From a virus, in IMG/VR virus record IMGVR_UViG_3300025889_000919, positions 1 to 24,297 of that record: a stretch of DNA of 24,297 nucleotides; one strand, written 5' to 3'. The position numbers and the translations under genes are program-made. The notes beneath the pieces are model-generated. The model saw only the letters and a program-made list of their open reading frames with translations. It was not told where the DNA came from and did no database searches. Below, in pieces: positions 12,821 to 20,363 of the stretch (position 1 is its first letter; each line of letters begins with the position of its first letter).

Positions 12821-12850
12821 AATATAGGGGGTACCCAAGGTCACGTCAAG
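12821..12850 (-). promoter_or_regulatory. Heat-shock (RpoH)-like promoter of hsp20
   Basis: On the minus strand CTTGACG (12850-12844) is followed by CCCCTATATT (12830-12821). Read as sigma70 it is TTGACG-N17-TATATT, itself good. Read as sigma32/RpoH it has the CTTG -35 and the C-rich CCCC-TAT-N-T -10 with a suitable spacer. Transcription would start near 12814, with about 50 bases of leader. The spacer contains the palindrome GGGTACCC (12829-12836). Confidence 0.6.
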
Positions 12851-12853
12851 GTC
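12836..12853. repeat. Two CAAGGTC direct repeats over the hsp20 promoter
   Basis: CAAGGTC occurs at 12836-12842 and 12847-12853, eleven bases apart start to start (one helical turn). The second copy overlaps the -35 element and the first lies in the spacer. The arrangement is suited to a dimeric regulator binding one face. No regulator is identified. Confidence 0.5.
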
Positions 12854-12869
12854 GTTTCGTTAAAATATG

Positions 12870-12892
12870 AGGCTCTCAGGAGCTTATTTTTT
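12870..12892 (+). terminator. Intrinsic terminator for rightward transcription
   Basis: AGGCTC (12870-12875) pairs with GAGCTT (12880-12885) with one G-U pair and a 4-base loop, followed by A and six T. It would stop the transcript that starts before the SNF2-like gene, after that transcript has run antisense through hsp20. It overlaps the stop codon of the Cas4-like gene. On the minus strand only a weak U-run follows. Confidence 0.6.
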
Positions 12893-13597
12893 CTCTGAAT
12901 AGTATCTTTTTACTCTTTCAAACCATTTTTCTTCATATTCAGCTAATCTGGTTTGGTCGAGTTCAAAGCTTTGAAACTGTAAATCTTTTGTGCACATAGC
13001 TACTAAACCACCTTCAATTGGTCCATGACTTTTTTTATGTGCTAATGAATATGCTGCGAGTTGGTAGTAATAGTCTTCGACCCATTCTTCCCTTTTAAGT
13101 TTATTAGACTGCTTAAAGTCAATAATGTAAGGGCGATCTTTATAATTAGCCACCAAGTCAGTAGAACCAGCCCATTGATCGTCATATGCTAAACTTACCT
13201 CACTTCCATATATAATTTTTAAAGGTTCTAAATTATCTATTATTGTATGAGCCATCATTCTAGCGTGAGCTCCATCCTTTGACAAGTTAAAGTAACCTAC
13301 ACCTTTAATATAGTTTTCTAAAACATAATGCATTTCTGTTCCACGTGTTGCAGCTTGTTGTGTAATACGTTGAGCTTCTTGGTATCCTACTCTTGCTCGC
13401 CAAGCGTCCAATGATTTTCTTTTTTCTTCTGATTGTGTGGCTGATAATATAGTTGTAACTGATGGAACCTTTTTATCTTTGACGGCATAGGTCCGTGGGC
13501 CGTGATCATCGTCTCGTGTGTACTGCTTATACTCGTATTTATTTTCCCATTTAAAATCAGTGACTGTGAAACTTGTATCTGTACGAATGATTTTCAT
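12884..13597 (-). CDS. PD-(D/E)XK nuclease, Cas4/RecB-like
   Basis: 237 residues. The nuclease core has H90 (RGTEMHYVLE), E133 (YGSEVSL), D147 (GSTDLVA), the IIDFK motif (D160, K162) and the downstream QLAAY (Q179, Y183), the order seen in RecB/Cas4-type exonucleases. No four-cysteine Fe-S set as in Cas4 is seen. A phage DNA end-processing or recombination exonuclease is expected. Residues 30-36 (DDHGPRT) are encoded by a CCGTG heptamer repeat (13491-13507), probably a surface insertion. There is no Shine-Dalgarno at 13597. The stop lies in the rightward terminator. Confidence 0.85.
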   Translation of the reverse strand: MKIIRTDTSFTVTDFKWENKYEYKQYTRDDDHGPRTYAVKDKKVPSVTTILSATQSEEKRKSLDAWRARVGYQEAQRITQQAATRGTEMHYVLENYIKGVGYFNLSKDGAHARMMAHTIIDNLEPLKIIYGSEVSLAYDDQWAGSTDLVANYKDRPYIIDFKQSNKLKREEWVEDYYYQLAAYSLAHKKSHGPIEGGLVAMCTKDLQFQSFELDQTRLAEYEEKWFERVKRYYSEKK

Positions 13598-13609
13598 TCG
13601 TTATTAATA

Positions 13610-13792
13610 CTAAAAATGTTGAGAAAGTACAGCTAAAAGTATAGCTCCTAAACCACCTATGATCCATTTTTCTATTCTAAGGATTCTATTTTCTAGCTTT
13701 TCTATTTTATCAAAAGTTTGTTTCTGCATAATTCTGCAGATCTTTTCATGGTACTCGATTCTGTCCAGTGCAGTTTTTTTACGTGTAGCCAT
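13610..13792 (-). CDS. Small coiled-coil membrane protein, holin- or XhlA-like candidate
   Basis: 60 residues. Residues 8-42 form a charged coiled coil (KTFDKIEKLENRILRIEK-like spacing). Residues 43-57 form one hydrophobic span (WIIGGLGAILLAVL). This N-in coiled coil plus C-terminal span layout recalls XhlA/holin-accessory proteins. Its ATG overlaps the stop of the 1038-residue virion protein gene as TAATG. No endolysin or other lysis gene is seen in the window, so a lysis role is an inference. A structural membrane adaptor is also possible. Confidence 0.65.
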   Translation of the reverse strand: MATRKKTALDRIEYHEKICRIMQKQTFDKIEKLENRILRIEKWIIGGLGAILLAVLSQHF

Positions 13793-16700
13793 TACCCTTG
13801 TCCTCTCTCTGCAATCGCTTGACCCAATGTATCAAAAGGATTTAAAGCTTTGAATGTAGAAGCTCTATCTACAGGTTGTACAGGTTGTACTGGAGCTACA
13901 TTACCTAAAGGAAGTTGACCTCCTGTTTGATTCATTTCTTGTTGTCTTCCATAATTTAATACTTCATCATCAATTCTATCTGCAGCTTCATTTTGATTTG
14001 CAGCGATCATATTACCTTTAATATAATTTTCAGCATTAGTTAATTCTTCTGTAGTAGAGTTTTTAATTTGATTTAACTCAGGATACATTCTATTTTTAAT
14101 ATCATTGGTAATATTTTCTATACTAAATCCAGTTCTAGGTATTTTAGTCGGTGTTGATAACAAATACCTTGTTACTTCTTCAAAATCAATTTTACCTGGT
14201 ACAACTTTAGGTGCATCTTTATCTTCTTCCATGACATAATTATATAAATCAGCAAAAGATTTTTGACCTGCCTTAGTCATAGGTTGAGTTAAGTAAGATT
14301 TATATTCACCTGTGCCTGATAATTGATCCATTCGTACTAGTGGATCATAAACAGTATTATAAAATTTTTCTAATCCTTTAGAGTCTCCTAAAATAGCCCC
14401 TGCTTTTCTACCTAATAAAATAAATGATAATGTTGGTAAGAATCCCATAGTCGCTACTCCAAGTCCTGCAGTTGCTGTAGGCATTAATGGCATAACCGCA
14501 CCCATAACTCTTCTCATACCACCAATTTGAATTGATCTTTTTAAGTATGTAGATGCATCACCTAATTCATAAGAATACTGACCATCCATGACATCAATAA
14601 TTCTTTCAAGTCTTTTTACTGATTCATTACCTTTTGCACCACCACCATACATTTCGACTAATCTATTTCTAGCTGCAGCTACTTCTGATGATGTGCCTGT
14701 TAAACCTAAATTTTGTCTAAACTTAGCTGGATTAAATTGAGCTACTTCATCTGCTTTTAATCTTAATTGATCAAAACCAATATCGGTTAATCCAGACTTC
14801 ATTAATTTATCTGGATCTAAACCTGCAAGTGCCATATCTTGTGCAGTTAATTTATCACTTTCTTTAGCTAAGAAGTTTGGTTTAATCATTCCTCTAGTTT
14901 GCATTTCACTTACCTTTTTAAATAAAGGTACATTGTTAAGTATAGGTTTCATATCAAATGCATCGTTGTAGGCATCGAACATATAAACAGTTCTAAATCT
15001 ATCGAATATTTTAGTTCCTGTTTCTTGTGTTTGACCACCTCTATCCATACCTAATAATTTTTTAACATTTCTAATACTACCATCACTACCGTTTTTAAAT
15101 GCATTTAATAAACCATCTTCAAATATTCTATTACCATCTAAGTTAGATCTACCTGCAATATTCATTAAACCTTTTTGTGTAAAAATATTAGAGTCAAATT
15201 TCTTAAATGTTTTAGTCCCCATAAGTGCAGAACCTTCTGATTTAAATGTTCTAATATTTCTAGTAAAGAATTCATTGGCATCCATTAATTCTTGTTGAAA
15301 AGCTTTCATATCTTCAATTAAATCTGTTAAATATTTTTGTCCTGCTTGTGGTCCAAAGTTAGATACTTGTTCATCAAATGCTTTTTTAATTTCATTGTTC
15401 TGTAATAAATCATCTACAGATTGTGGTGCCATTACGCTATTTAAATCTTTTTTTAGTGCACTATCTAATCTTGCAGCAATACCAGTTGGGTTTTGCATGT
15501 CTGATAATTGATAAGCTTGTTTTAGTTGTCTATGGAAATCTACATATTTAGGAGCTGTAATACCATCCCTCATATTGTAACTGTTTTGAACACCTTCAAT
15601 ATATTTTAATAATGGATCGTTTTTGATATCTAGACCTTTAAGTCTAGGATCATAAAAGTCCATTCCAACTGTTGTTTGTTGGTAGTATTTTTTAATCCCT
15701 TCTGCTTCTTTCATAAAGTTATCTAATTTGATAAAAGGCGCTTTACCTCCACCAATGTTTTCAGCATTTCTCATTACAGTGGTATATCTTGCATCAATTA
15801 AATTATACATTTCTCTAAAGTTCTTTTTAACTTGTTCTACTGCACCATAACTTAATAATTGTGCATCTGCATAAGGTGCTGATGCATCAAAATAATCTAA
15901 CATTCTTTTATAAGTCGCTCTTTCAATTTCTACTCTTGCAGCTTTAGGAGGACCTGCAAGTGTAGGTATAACTGTAATTGTTCTACCTAAATCTTTTAAA
16001 CCTTTAGCAATAAAGCCTTTACTCTCATCAATTAGTCCTTGATAATTAATTGGAAGACCTTCTTCTCTTGCTGTTTTTGCTAACTCATATGCTTTCTGTC
16101 CTTCTAAACCAATTGAACTTCTAAATCCTTTTGTCATTAAACCTAACATTGGAGCAATTGAGAAAGCACCAAAATTAAAATACAATGCATTCTTCATTGC
16201 ATCTGCAGCATGCACCATAGCTCTATCACTAACAGGTAACTTTCTAATATCGTCATCACTTATATTTGCTAAATCTTCTGATGTTGTTGCAGCAAAATCT
16301 GTCATTAAGTTAGCTGCATCATAAGTTAAAGATCCGATACCAGCTCCTACAGATCCACCAAATTGTGATAATGCTTCTGTATATAAAAATGGAGTAGGAC
16401 CTTTCATTCTAATATTACCTGGGCCTTGTCTAATAAAGTCTCCCATTTTACCTATGACATTACCAACTCTGCCTAATAATTTAGATCCTCTAACTATAGG
16501 TAATTTAGCAATATATCTTTGAAATTTATTTAACTGTTCTGGTTTTATTATTGATCTTTGATCAACATTAAACTCTGCTTTACCATTGTTAGCTATTAAA
16601 GATTTTACTAACATATCTTTATTTTTTACATAAGGTATTAATGTACCAGTGACATCTCCAACTAATTCTAAGTCTCTTCTTTCAATACCTGTTGCAGTTT

Positions 16701-16908
16701 GGAATGGTTCTAATCTTTGTTGTTCTTTAGATGCAATAATTTCTCTTGCAGCTTCTTGTTCAACTTCTATTTCTTTTACGTTATTGTAACCTTTAAGATC
16801 ACCTTTTTGGAACAATACATCGATTGCTCCTTTTTGTTGGTCATTTAATTGAGTAACATCTAACTTCTTTAGGTCGATTGCATTTTGGAGTTCTTGTACT
16901 GTTGCCAT
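13792..16908 (-). CDS. Large internal virion (ejection) protein, 1038 residues
   Basis: A very long, mostly helical protein with two marked hydrophobic segments, about 241-258 (ALYFNFGAFSIAPMLGLM) and about 820-855 (PLMPTATAGLGVATMGF onward). The rest is polar with long helical stretches, and the C-terminal 100 residues are Gln/Asn/Pro-rich. Size, position downstream of other internal proteins and composition fit the T7 gp15/gp16-type ejection proteins that cross the cell envelope. No transglycosylase motif is evident. The ATG at 16908 has AGGAG six bases upstream, eight bases after the previous stop. Family call by context, without a recognised conserved domain. Confidence 0.75.
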   Translation of the reverse strand: MATVQELQNAIDLKKLDVTQLNDQQKGAIDVLFQKGDLKGYNNVKEIEVEQEAAREIIASKEQQRLEPFQTATGIERRDLELVGDVTGTLIPYVKNKDMLVKSLIANNGKAEFNVDQRSIIKPEQLNKFQRYIAKLPIVRGSKLLGRVGNVIGKMGDFIRQGPGNIRMKGPTPFLYTEALSQFGGSVGAGIGSLTYDAANLMTDFAATTSEDLANISDDDIRKLPVSDRAMVHAADAMKNALYFNFGAFSIAPMLGLMTKGFRSSIGLEGQKAYELAKTAREEGLPINYQGLIDESKGFIAKGLKDLGRTITVIPTLAGPPKAARVEIERATYKRMLDYFDASAPYADAQLLSYGAVEQVKKNFREMYNLIDARYTTVMRNAENIGGGKAPFIKLDNFMKEAEGIKKYYQQTTVGMDFYDPRLKGLDIKNDPLLKYIEGVQNSYNMRDGITAPKYVDFHRQLKQAYQLSDMQNPTGIAARLDSALKKDLNSVMAPQSVDDLLQNNEIKKAFDEQVSNFGPQAGQKYLTDLIEDMKAFQQELMDANEFFTRNIRTFKSEGSALMGTKTFKKFDSNIFTQKGLMNIAGRSNLDGNRIFEDGLLNAFKNGSDGSIRNVKKLLGMDRGGQTQETGTKIFDRFRTVYMFDAYNDAFDMKPILNNVPLFKKVSEMQTRGMIKPNFLAKESDKLTAQDMALAGLDPDKLMKSGLTDIGFDQLRLKADEVAQFNPAKFRQNLGLTGTSSEVAAARNRLVEMYGGGAKGNESVKRLERIIDVMDGQYSYELGDASTYLKRSIQIGGMRRVMGAVMPLMPTATAGLGVATMGFLPTLSFILLGRKAGAILGDSKGLEKFYNTVYDPLVRMDQLSGTGEYKSYLTQPMTKAGQKSFADLYNYVMEEDKDAPKVVPGKIDFEEVTRYLLSTPTKIPRTGFSIENITNDIKNRMYPELNQIKNSTTEELTNAENYIKGNMIAANQNEAADRIDDEVLNYGRQQEMNQTGGQLPLGNVAPVQPVQPVDRASTFKALNPFDTLGQAIAERGQG

Positions 16909-16916
16909 GTTATCTC

Positions 16917-19037
16917 CTAATTAAGTTGTATACTATCGATTATAGTACCTACATTTTGATTTAATACTTGTTGGTTTCTTTTGCCAATATGTTGTTTAAT
17001 CATTGGAATGTTATCAAATCTTAATAAGTATTCATTAGATCCACCTTGCTCTTGGTATTGTGATAATACTTCTCCAAACTTACTATTTAAGTCATCTACA
17101 ATCGCAGCATAATTACCTTTAATTTTTCTTGGAGAATCAAATCTAAAGATATCCGTTAGCTGACCTGCAGCATCAATATCTCTTTGTGTTAATCTGTCTT
17201 CAGCTTTGTTAGCGTTTGCAATTAAGTACTTTAATCTAACTTCTACAAGTTTTGCTTTTGTAATTTTAGCAAGCTCTTCATCGTTTGGTCTTCTGAATGC
17301 ACCAAAGCCAAATCGTTTTTCATCTGCTCTAGTTATTTTTCTTGCATCTTCTAAATCTTTTCTTAAACCCTCATTAATCATTTTCTTTTCTTCTTCATCA
17401 ACATAAGTTTCGTTAGCATATAAAGTTCTTAAATATGCATCAGGGTTTGCCCCCGCTGTACCTGTAACTAATGCATCTGCTGTACCAACAATACTTTCAG
17501 TTGCTGACATAATAGTTCCTTTAGGTCCGATTAAATCTTCAGGTAAAGCTAATACAAAGTTAGCCATTTCATAACCTAGATTAATACCATTCAACTGGTT
17601 TTGTAATTTTCTCATTGTTGCAGGAGATGATTCTATTTCTCTAGCACCACCTAAATCATTTTGGTTTGCTATTCTCCAAGTAAAGCTTCCATCAGGATTA
17701 GTTTGTTTAACTGCTTCATAACCTTTGTATGGTCCACTATCAAAGTTTTTAACTTCTATTGATTTTTGTCCATTAATTGCATTTGCATCAGGTACTAAAA
17801 ATCTTCTTGTGTCTCCTGTTACTTGGAATTGATTTGTTGCATCTTTTTTAGCTTTAACATAAGCAACCGCTAAATCATTCTTTCTTTCTTTTTCTTTAGC
17901 TTTAAGAGCAATCATAGTATCTAAGGTAGGGCCTGCAGCTTGTCCCGCTACATCTAAAGCACCTCTTACACCTTCTCTTCCTGATGTACCTGTTAATAAT
18001 CCTGAAGCAAACTTTAATAATAGTAAATTGTTGGTATCATCTTTACCTGTTAAATTTTCAATATCATTATAAAATTTTTGAAACTCACTACCTTCTTTTG
18101 TTCTTAATTGTTTACCTGCTTCATCTTTAATACTATCTTCTACAACAGATCTTTGAATTTCCATTTCATTCATGTCACCTTCTTTAAATGTTTTAGGTCC
18201 TGTAGGCGTGATTACTTTACCTTGTTCTATAGGCACTGAGCTTCTTTCATCAGTACCTTTTGCACCTGGTGCAGTTGTAGAAGTTATTCTTTGTTTAATT
18301 TCTTTTTTTTGATCATCACTTAATTTAATATTGTTTTCTTTTTCATACTGCTGAATTGATATATCAATTGGATCTCCTAATACTTTTGGAGCTGCTCTTG
18401 TTCCTTCATCTTCAAATACATAGCCTGTTCCTAATAACCCAAGACCTGCTGGAAGAGTTCCTTTTCTAGATGTAAGTTGTTGAGTTTTTTTACCAACTTC
18501 AGATATTGCTCTTCTAACTTGGTCAACTTTACCAGTTCCTTTAGCTCCAATACCTGCCATTCTTAATGATCGTCCTAAGATAGGTAATGATAATAAACCT
18601 GTTCCTAATCCACCTGCTACTTGTCCATAATCTCCTTCCATGGCTCCTGTTATAGCTTGGTTTACACCTTCAGCAGCAAAGGGTGCACTTAAACCTATTT
18701 CAGCAGCTGTTACGCCTCCTCTACCGATAGGTCCTTTAATAGGTCCTCTTGCTCTTAATGCTTTTGATTCTAATCCACCAAGACCTGTAGTTCTTAAACC
18801 TTTTTGTTGACCCATCATTCTTCCTGCTAAAGAAGGTTGAGAACCTCCAGTAATTAATCCTGATGGTGGTTTAGGAGTAGCTCGTGCTGCTCTAAAAGCT
18901 TGTGTACCTAATCTAATTGCTCCTGGTATTCTAGTTAAAATACCAAGATAGTGTCCTGGTACATTTCCTGTTTGAATTTGTTTAATGTGTCTAGCTTTGT
19001 TTGCAAACAGTTTTCTTTTTAATATTGGATCATCCAT
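16917..19037 (-). CDS. Internal virion protein, 706 residues
   Basis: The N-terminal 200 residues are Gly/Ala/Arg/Pro-rich and low in complexity (RARGPIKGPIGRGG, LGTGLLSLPILGRSL). The remainder is charged and helical (QYEKENNIKLSDDQKKEIKQ and similar). No catalytic motif is recognised. Its place between the Gln/Ala-rich protein and the 1038-residue protein, sharing TAATG with the former, makes it part of the ejection or internal core set. It could be a tail-tube-associated protein instead. Confidence in coding is very high. Confidence in role is moderate. Confidence 0.75.
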   Translation of the reverse strand: MDDPILKRKLFANKARHIKQIQTGNVPGHYLGILTRIPGAIRLGTQAFRAARATPKPPSGLITGGSQPSLAGRMMGQQKGLRTTGLGGLESKALRARGPIKGPIGRGGVTAAEIGLSAPFAAEGVNQAITGAMEGDYGQVAGGLGTGLLSLPILGRSLRMAGIGAKGTGKVDQVRRAISEVGKKTQQLTSRKGTLPAGLGLLGTGYVFEDEGTRAAPKVLGDPIDISIQQYEKENNIKLSDDQKKEIKQRITSTTAPGAKGTDERSSVPIEQGKVITPTGPKTFKEGDMNEMEIQRSVVEDSIKDEAGKQLRTKEGSEFQKFYNDIENLTGKDDTNNLLLLKFASGLLTGTSGREGVRGALDVAGQAAGPTLDTMIALKAKEKERKNDLAVAYVKAKKDATNQFQVTGDTRRFLVPDANAINGQKSIEVKNFDSGPYKGYEAVKQTNPDGSFTWRIANQNDLGGAREIESSPATMRKLQNQLNGINLGYEMANFVLALPEDLIGPKGTIMSATESIVGTADALVTGTAGANPDAYLRTLYANETYVDEEEKKMINEGLRKDLEDARKITRADEKRFGFGAFRRPNDEELAKITKAKLVEVRLKYLIANANKAEDRLTQRDIDAAGQLTDIFRFDSPRKIKGNYAAIVDDLNSKFGEVLSQYQEQGGSNEYLLRFDNIPMIKQHIGKRNQQVLNQNVGTIIDSIQLN

Positions 19038-19900
19038 TATCGCCTCGTCATGTTGTAAGCAGCGTATGCACCGATACCTGCTCCTGCTGCTTGTGCTAAA
19101 GGATTAGTGCCTGGGGCCGTGGTCGCTGTTACAGCAGACTGGGTAGTTGGAAGATTTGTCATGATGCCCTTTAAAAATTCTAATCTTTGATATGGCTCAT
19201 ATGATCTAGCTAATGAAGTTTGTCTAGATGCTTCTAAAGCTTGCTGACCTAATTGTCTTTGAATTCCACCCGCTTGTAATAAACTTTGAATGTCTCCTTG
19301 TTGCATCGCTTGTTGTTGTCCACCCAACGCTCCTAACATTTGTCCCGCTTGTAAACCTGTTTGAGCTTGCAAAGATTGTTGCTGTTGAGCAGCGCCTACT
19401 GCTTGTCCATAACCAGAAGCTAAAGCTTGTCCAATGTTAGCTTGTGTTGCTCTTTGTAATTCAGCTTGTTGTATTCCTTCTCTCCCACCACCGAATGCGC
19501 CTTGATTTACAGCTTGCGCAGCTAATTGATTTTGTGCCATCTGACCTTGTCTAGCAATTTCATTTGTCACATATTGTTGGTAAGGGTTTAAAAATTGACT
19601 TATGTTTGGTGCACCATAAGCTGCTTGTTGTGCTCCTAATACAGATCCAATTCCTGCAGTTGTTGTTCCTGCTCCAACTCCTGTTGTTCCTGCTTGTTGA
19701 AATCCTGTTTGTTCTAATGCACTAGGTCCTGCAACTTGAAAAGCAGGAATGTTTACAGGTGTTTTAGCAAGTGTTGCGGCTTGATCATATAAGGCTAGCT
19801 TCCTGCTTTCTACATCAGGAGCTTCTCTTGCGATCGTAACTTGTGTTCCTGAAGAGGCACCTCCGCCTCCGCCTCCGCCTCCGCCAAATATTGCTCCCAT
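19037..19900 (-). CDS. Gly-tract, Gln/Ala-rich internal virion protein
   Basis: 287 residues. It begins MGAIF followed by nine glycines encoded by (GGCGGA)x4 plus GGT. The middle has FLNPYQQYVTNEI, QLAAQAVNQGAFGGGREGIQQAE and long Gln/Ala/Gly helices (AQQQQSLQAQ). The NPY...GAFGG(G/S)R pattern is familiar to me from short-tailed marine phage proteins beside the internal virion genes. It is comparable in place and composition to T7 gp14-like ejection proteins. The ATG at 19900 is preceded by AAGGAG and its stop overlaps the next ATG as TAATG. The role is inferred. Confidence 0.75.
   Translation of the reverse strand: MGAIFGGGGGGGGGASSGTQVTIAREAPDVESRKLALYDQAATLAKTPVNIPAFQVAGPSALEQTGFQQAGTTGVGAGTTTAGIGSVLGAQQAAYGAPNISQFLNPYQQYVTNEIARQGQMAQNQLAAQAVNQGAFGGGREGIQQAELQRATQANIGQALASGYGQAVGAAQQQQSLQAQTGLQAGQMLGALGGQQQAMQQGDIQSLLQAGGIQRQLGQQALEASRQTSLARSYEPYQRLEFLKGIMTNLPTTQSAVTATTAPGTNPLAQAAGAGIGAYAAYNMTRR
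19860..19885. repeat. Hexanucleotide microsatellite (CCTCCG)x4
   Basis: Four exact tandem CCTCCG units (19860-19883) plus CC, an all-GC-rich tract in an A/T-rich genome. On the coding strand it reads as alternating GGC and GGA codons for the N-terminal polyglycine of the virion protein. Such tracts can gain or lose units by slippage without a frameshift because the unit is six bases. Confidence 0.9.
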
Positions 19901-19901
19901 A

Positions 19902-20363
19902 TTACTTTAACTCCTTTGTATATAAATATCTTTTAACTTCCAAACCTTTACTCTTTAAAAAGTTTTTCCATCCAGGTCTTGCATGCACTGCTATTTTTTT
20001 GCAATCTTCTTGAATTGCTAAGTTCTCTATTGCATCTGCTGCTTCGTCCTGCCATAGTTCTCTTTTTTCTCCCTTTAACAATATGACTTCACATTGTCTA
20101 AAGTTCGGTAATTCCATTATTCTAGTGACAAATACACCGAACACTTTGTACTTTTCACCATCGTCAGATCCAAACATCATAAATAATTGAAAGGATCCAT
20201 CTAGAAGATTTTCTTTAAGATCTTCTATGTTCATAGGATTGCCATCGTATTTAAGGCCTTCCCTAAGCATGAAATCTACAAGATTCCAATACTCTTCAAT
20301 TTTGTTCTGGCCAATGTATAAAACATTAACCTCTTTTCTAATTTGTTTTTTCTCTGGCAGCAT
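19902..20363 (-). CDS. T7 gp13-like GNAT-fold virion-associated protein
   Basis: 153 residues. The order of strands and helices and the C-terminal block (EAADAIENLAIQEDCKKIAVHARPGW, then KSKGLEVKRYLYTKEL) match the GNAT-like fold of the T7 gp13 (internal virion protein A) family, where an ARPGW/GRPGW segment precedes the last helix. The acetyl-CoA-binding loop of active acetyltransferases is not clear, so it is probably a structural or assembly protein. The ATG at 20363 overlaps the previous gene by 26 bases with no good Shine-Dalgarno, so the start is uncertain. It sits exactly among the internal virion genes, as in T7. Confidence 0.65.
   Translation of the reverse strand: MLPEKKQIRKEVNVLYIGQNKIEEYWNLVDFMLREGLKYDGNPMNIEDLKENLLDGSFQLFMMFGSDDGEKYKVFGVFVTRIMELPNFRQCEVILLKGEKRELWQDEAADAIENLAIQEDCKKIAVHARPGWKNFLKSKGLEVKRYLYTKELK

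Noticed and set aside
12884-13597. Cas4 as evidence of a CRISPR system
   Set aside because: No repeats or other cas genes are visible. The protein fits a phage PD-(D/E)XK exonuclease and lacks the Cas4 Fe-S cysteine set.
13659-13853. Rightward hydrophobic open frame opposite the small membrane protein
   Set aside because: Shadow of a membrane/coiled-coil gene on the other strand that is properly coupled to its neighbour.
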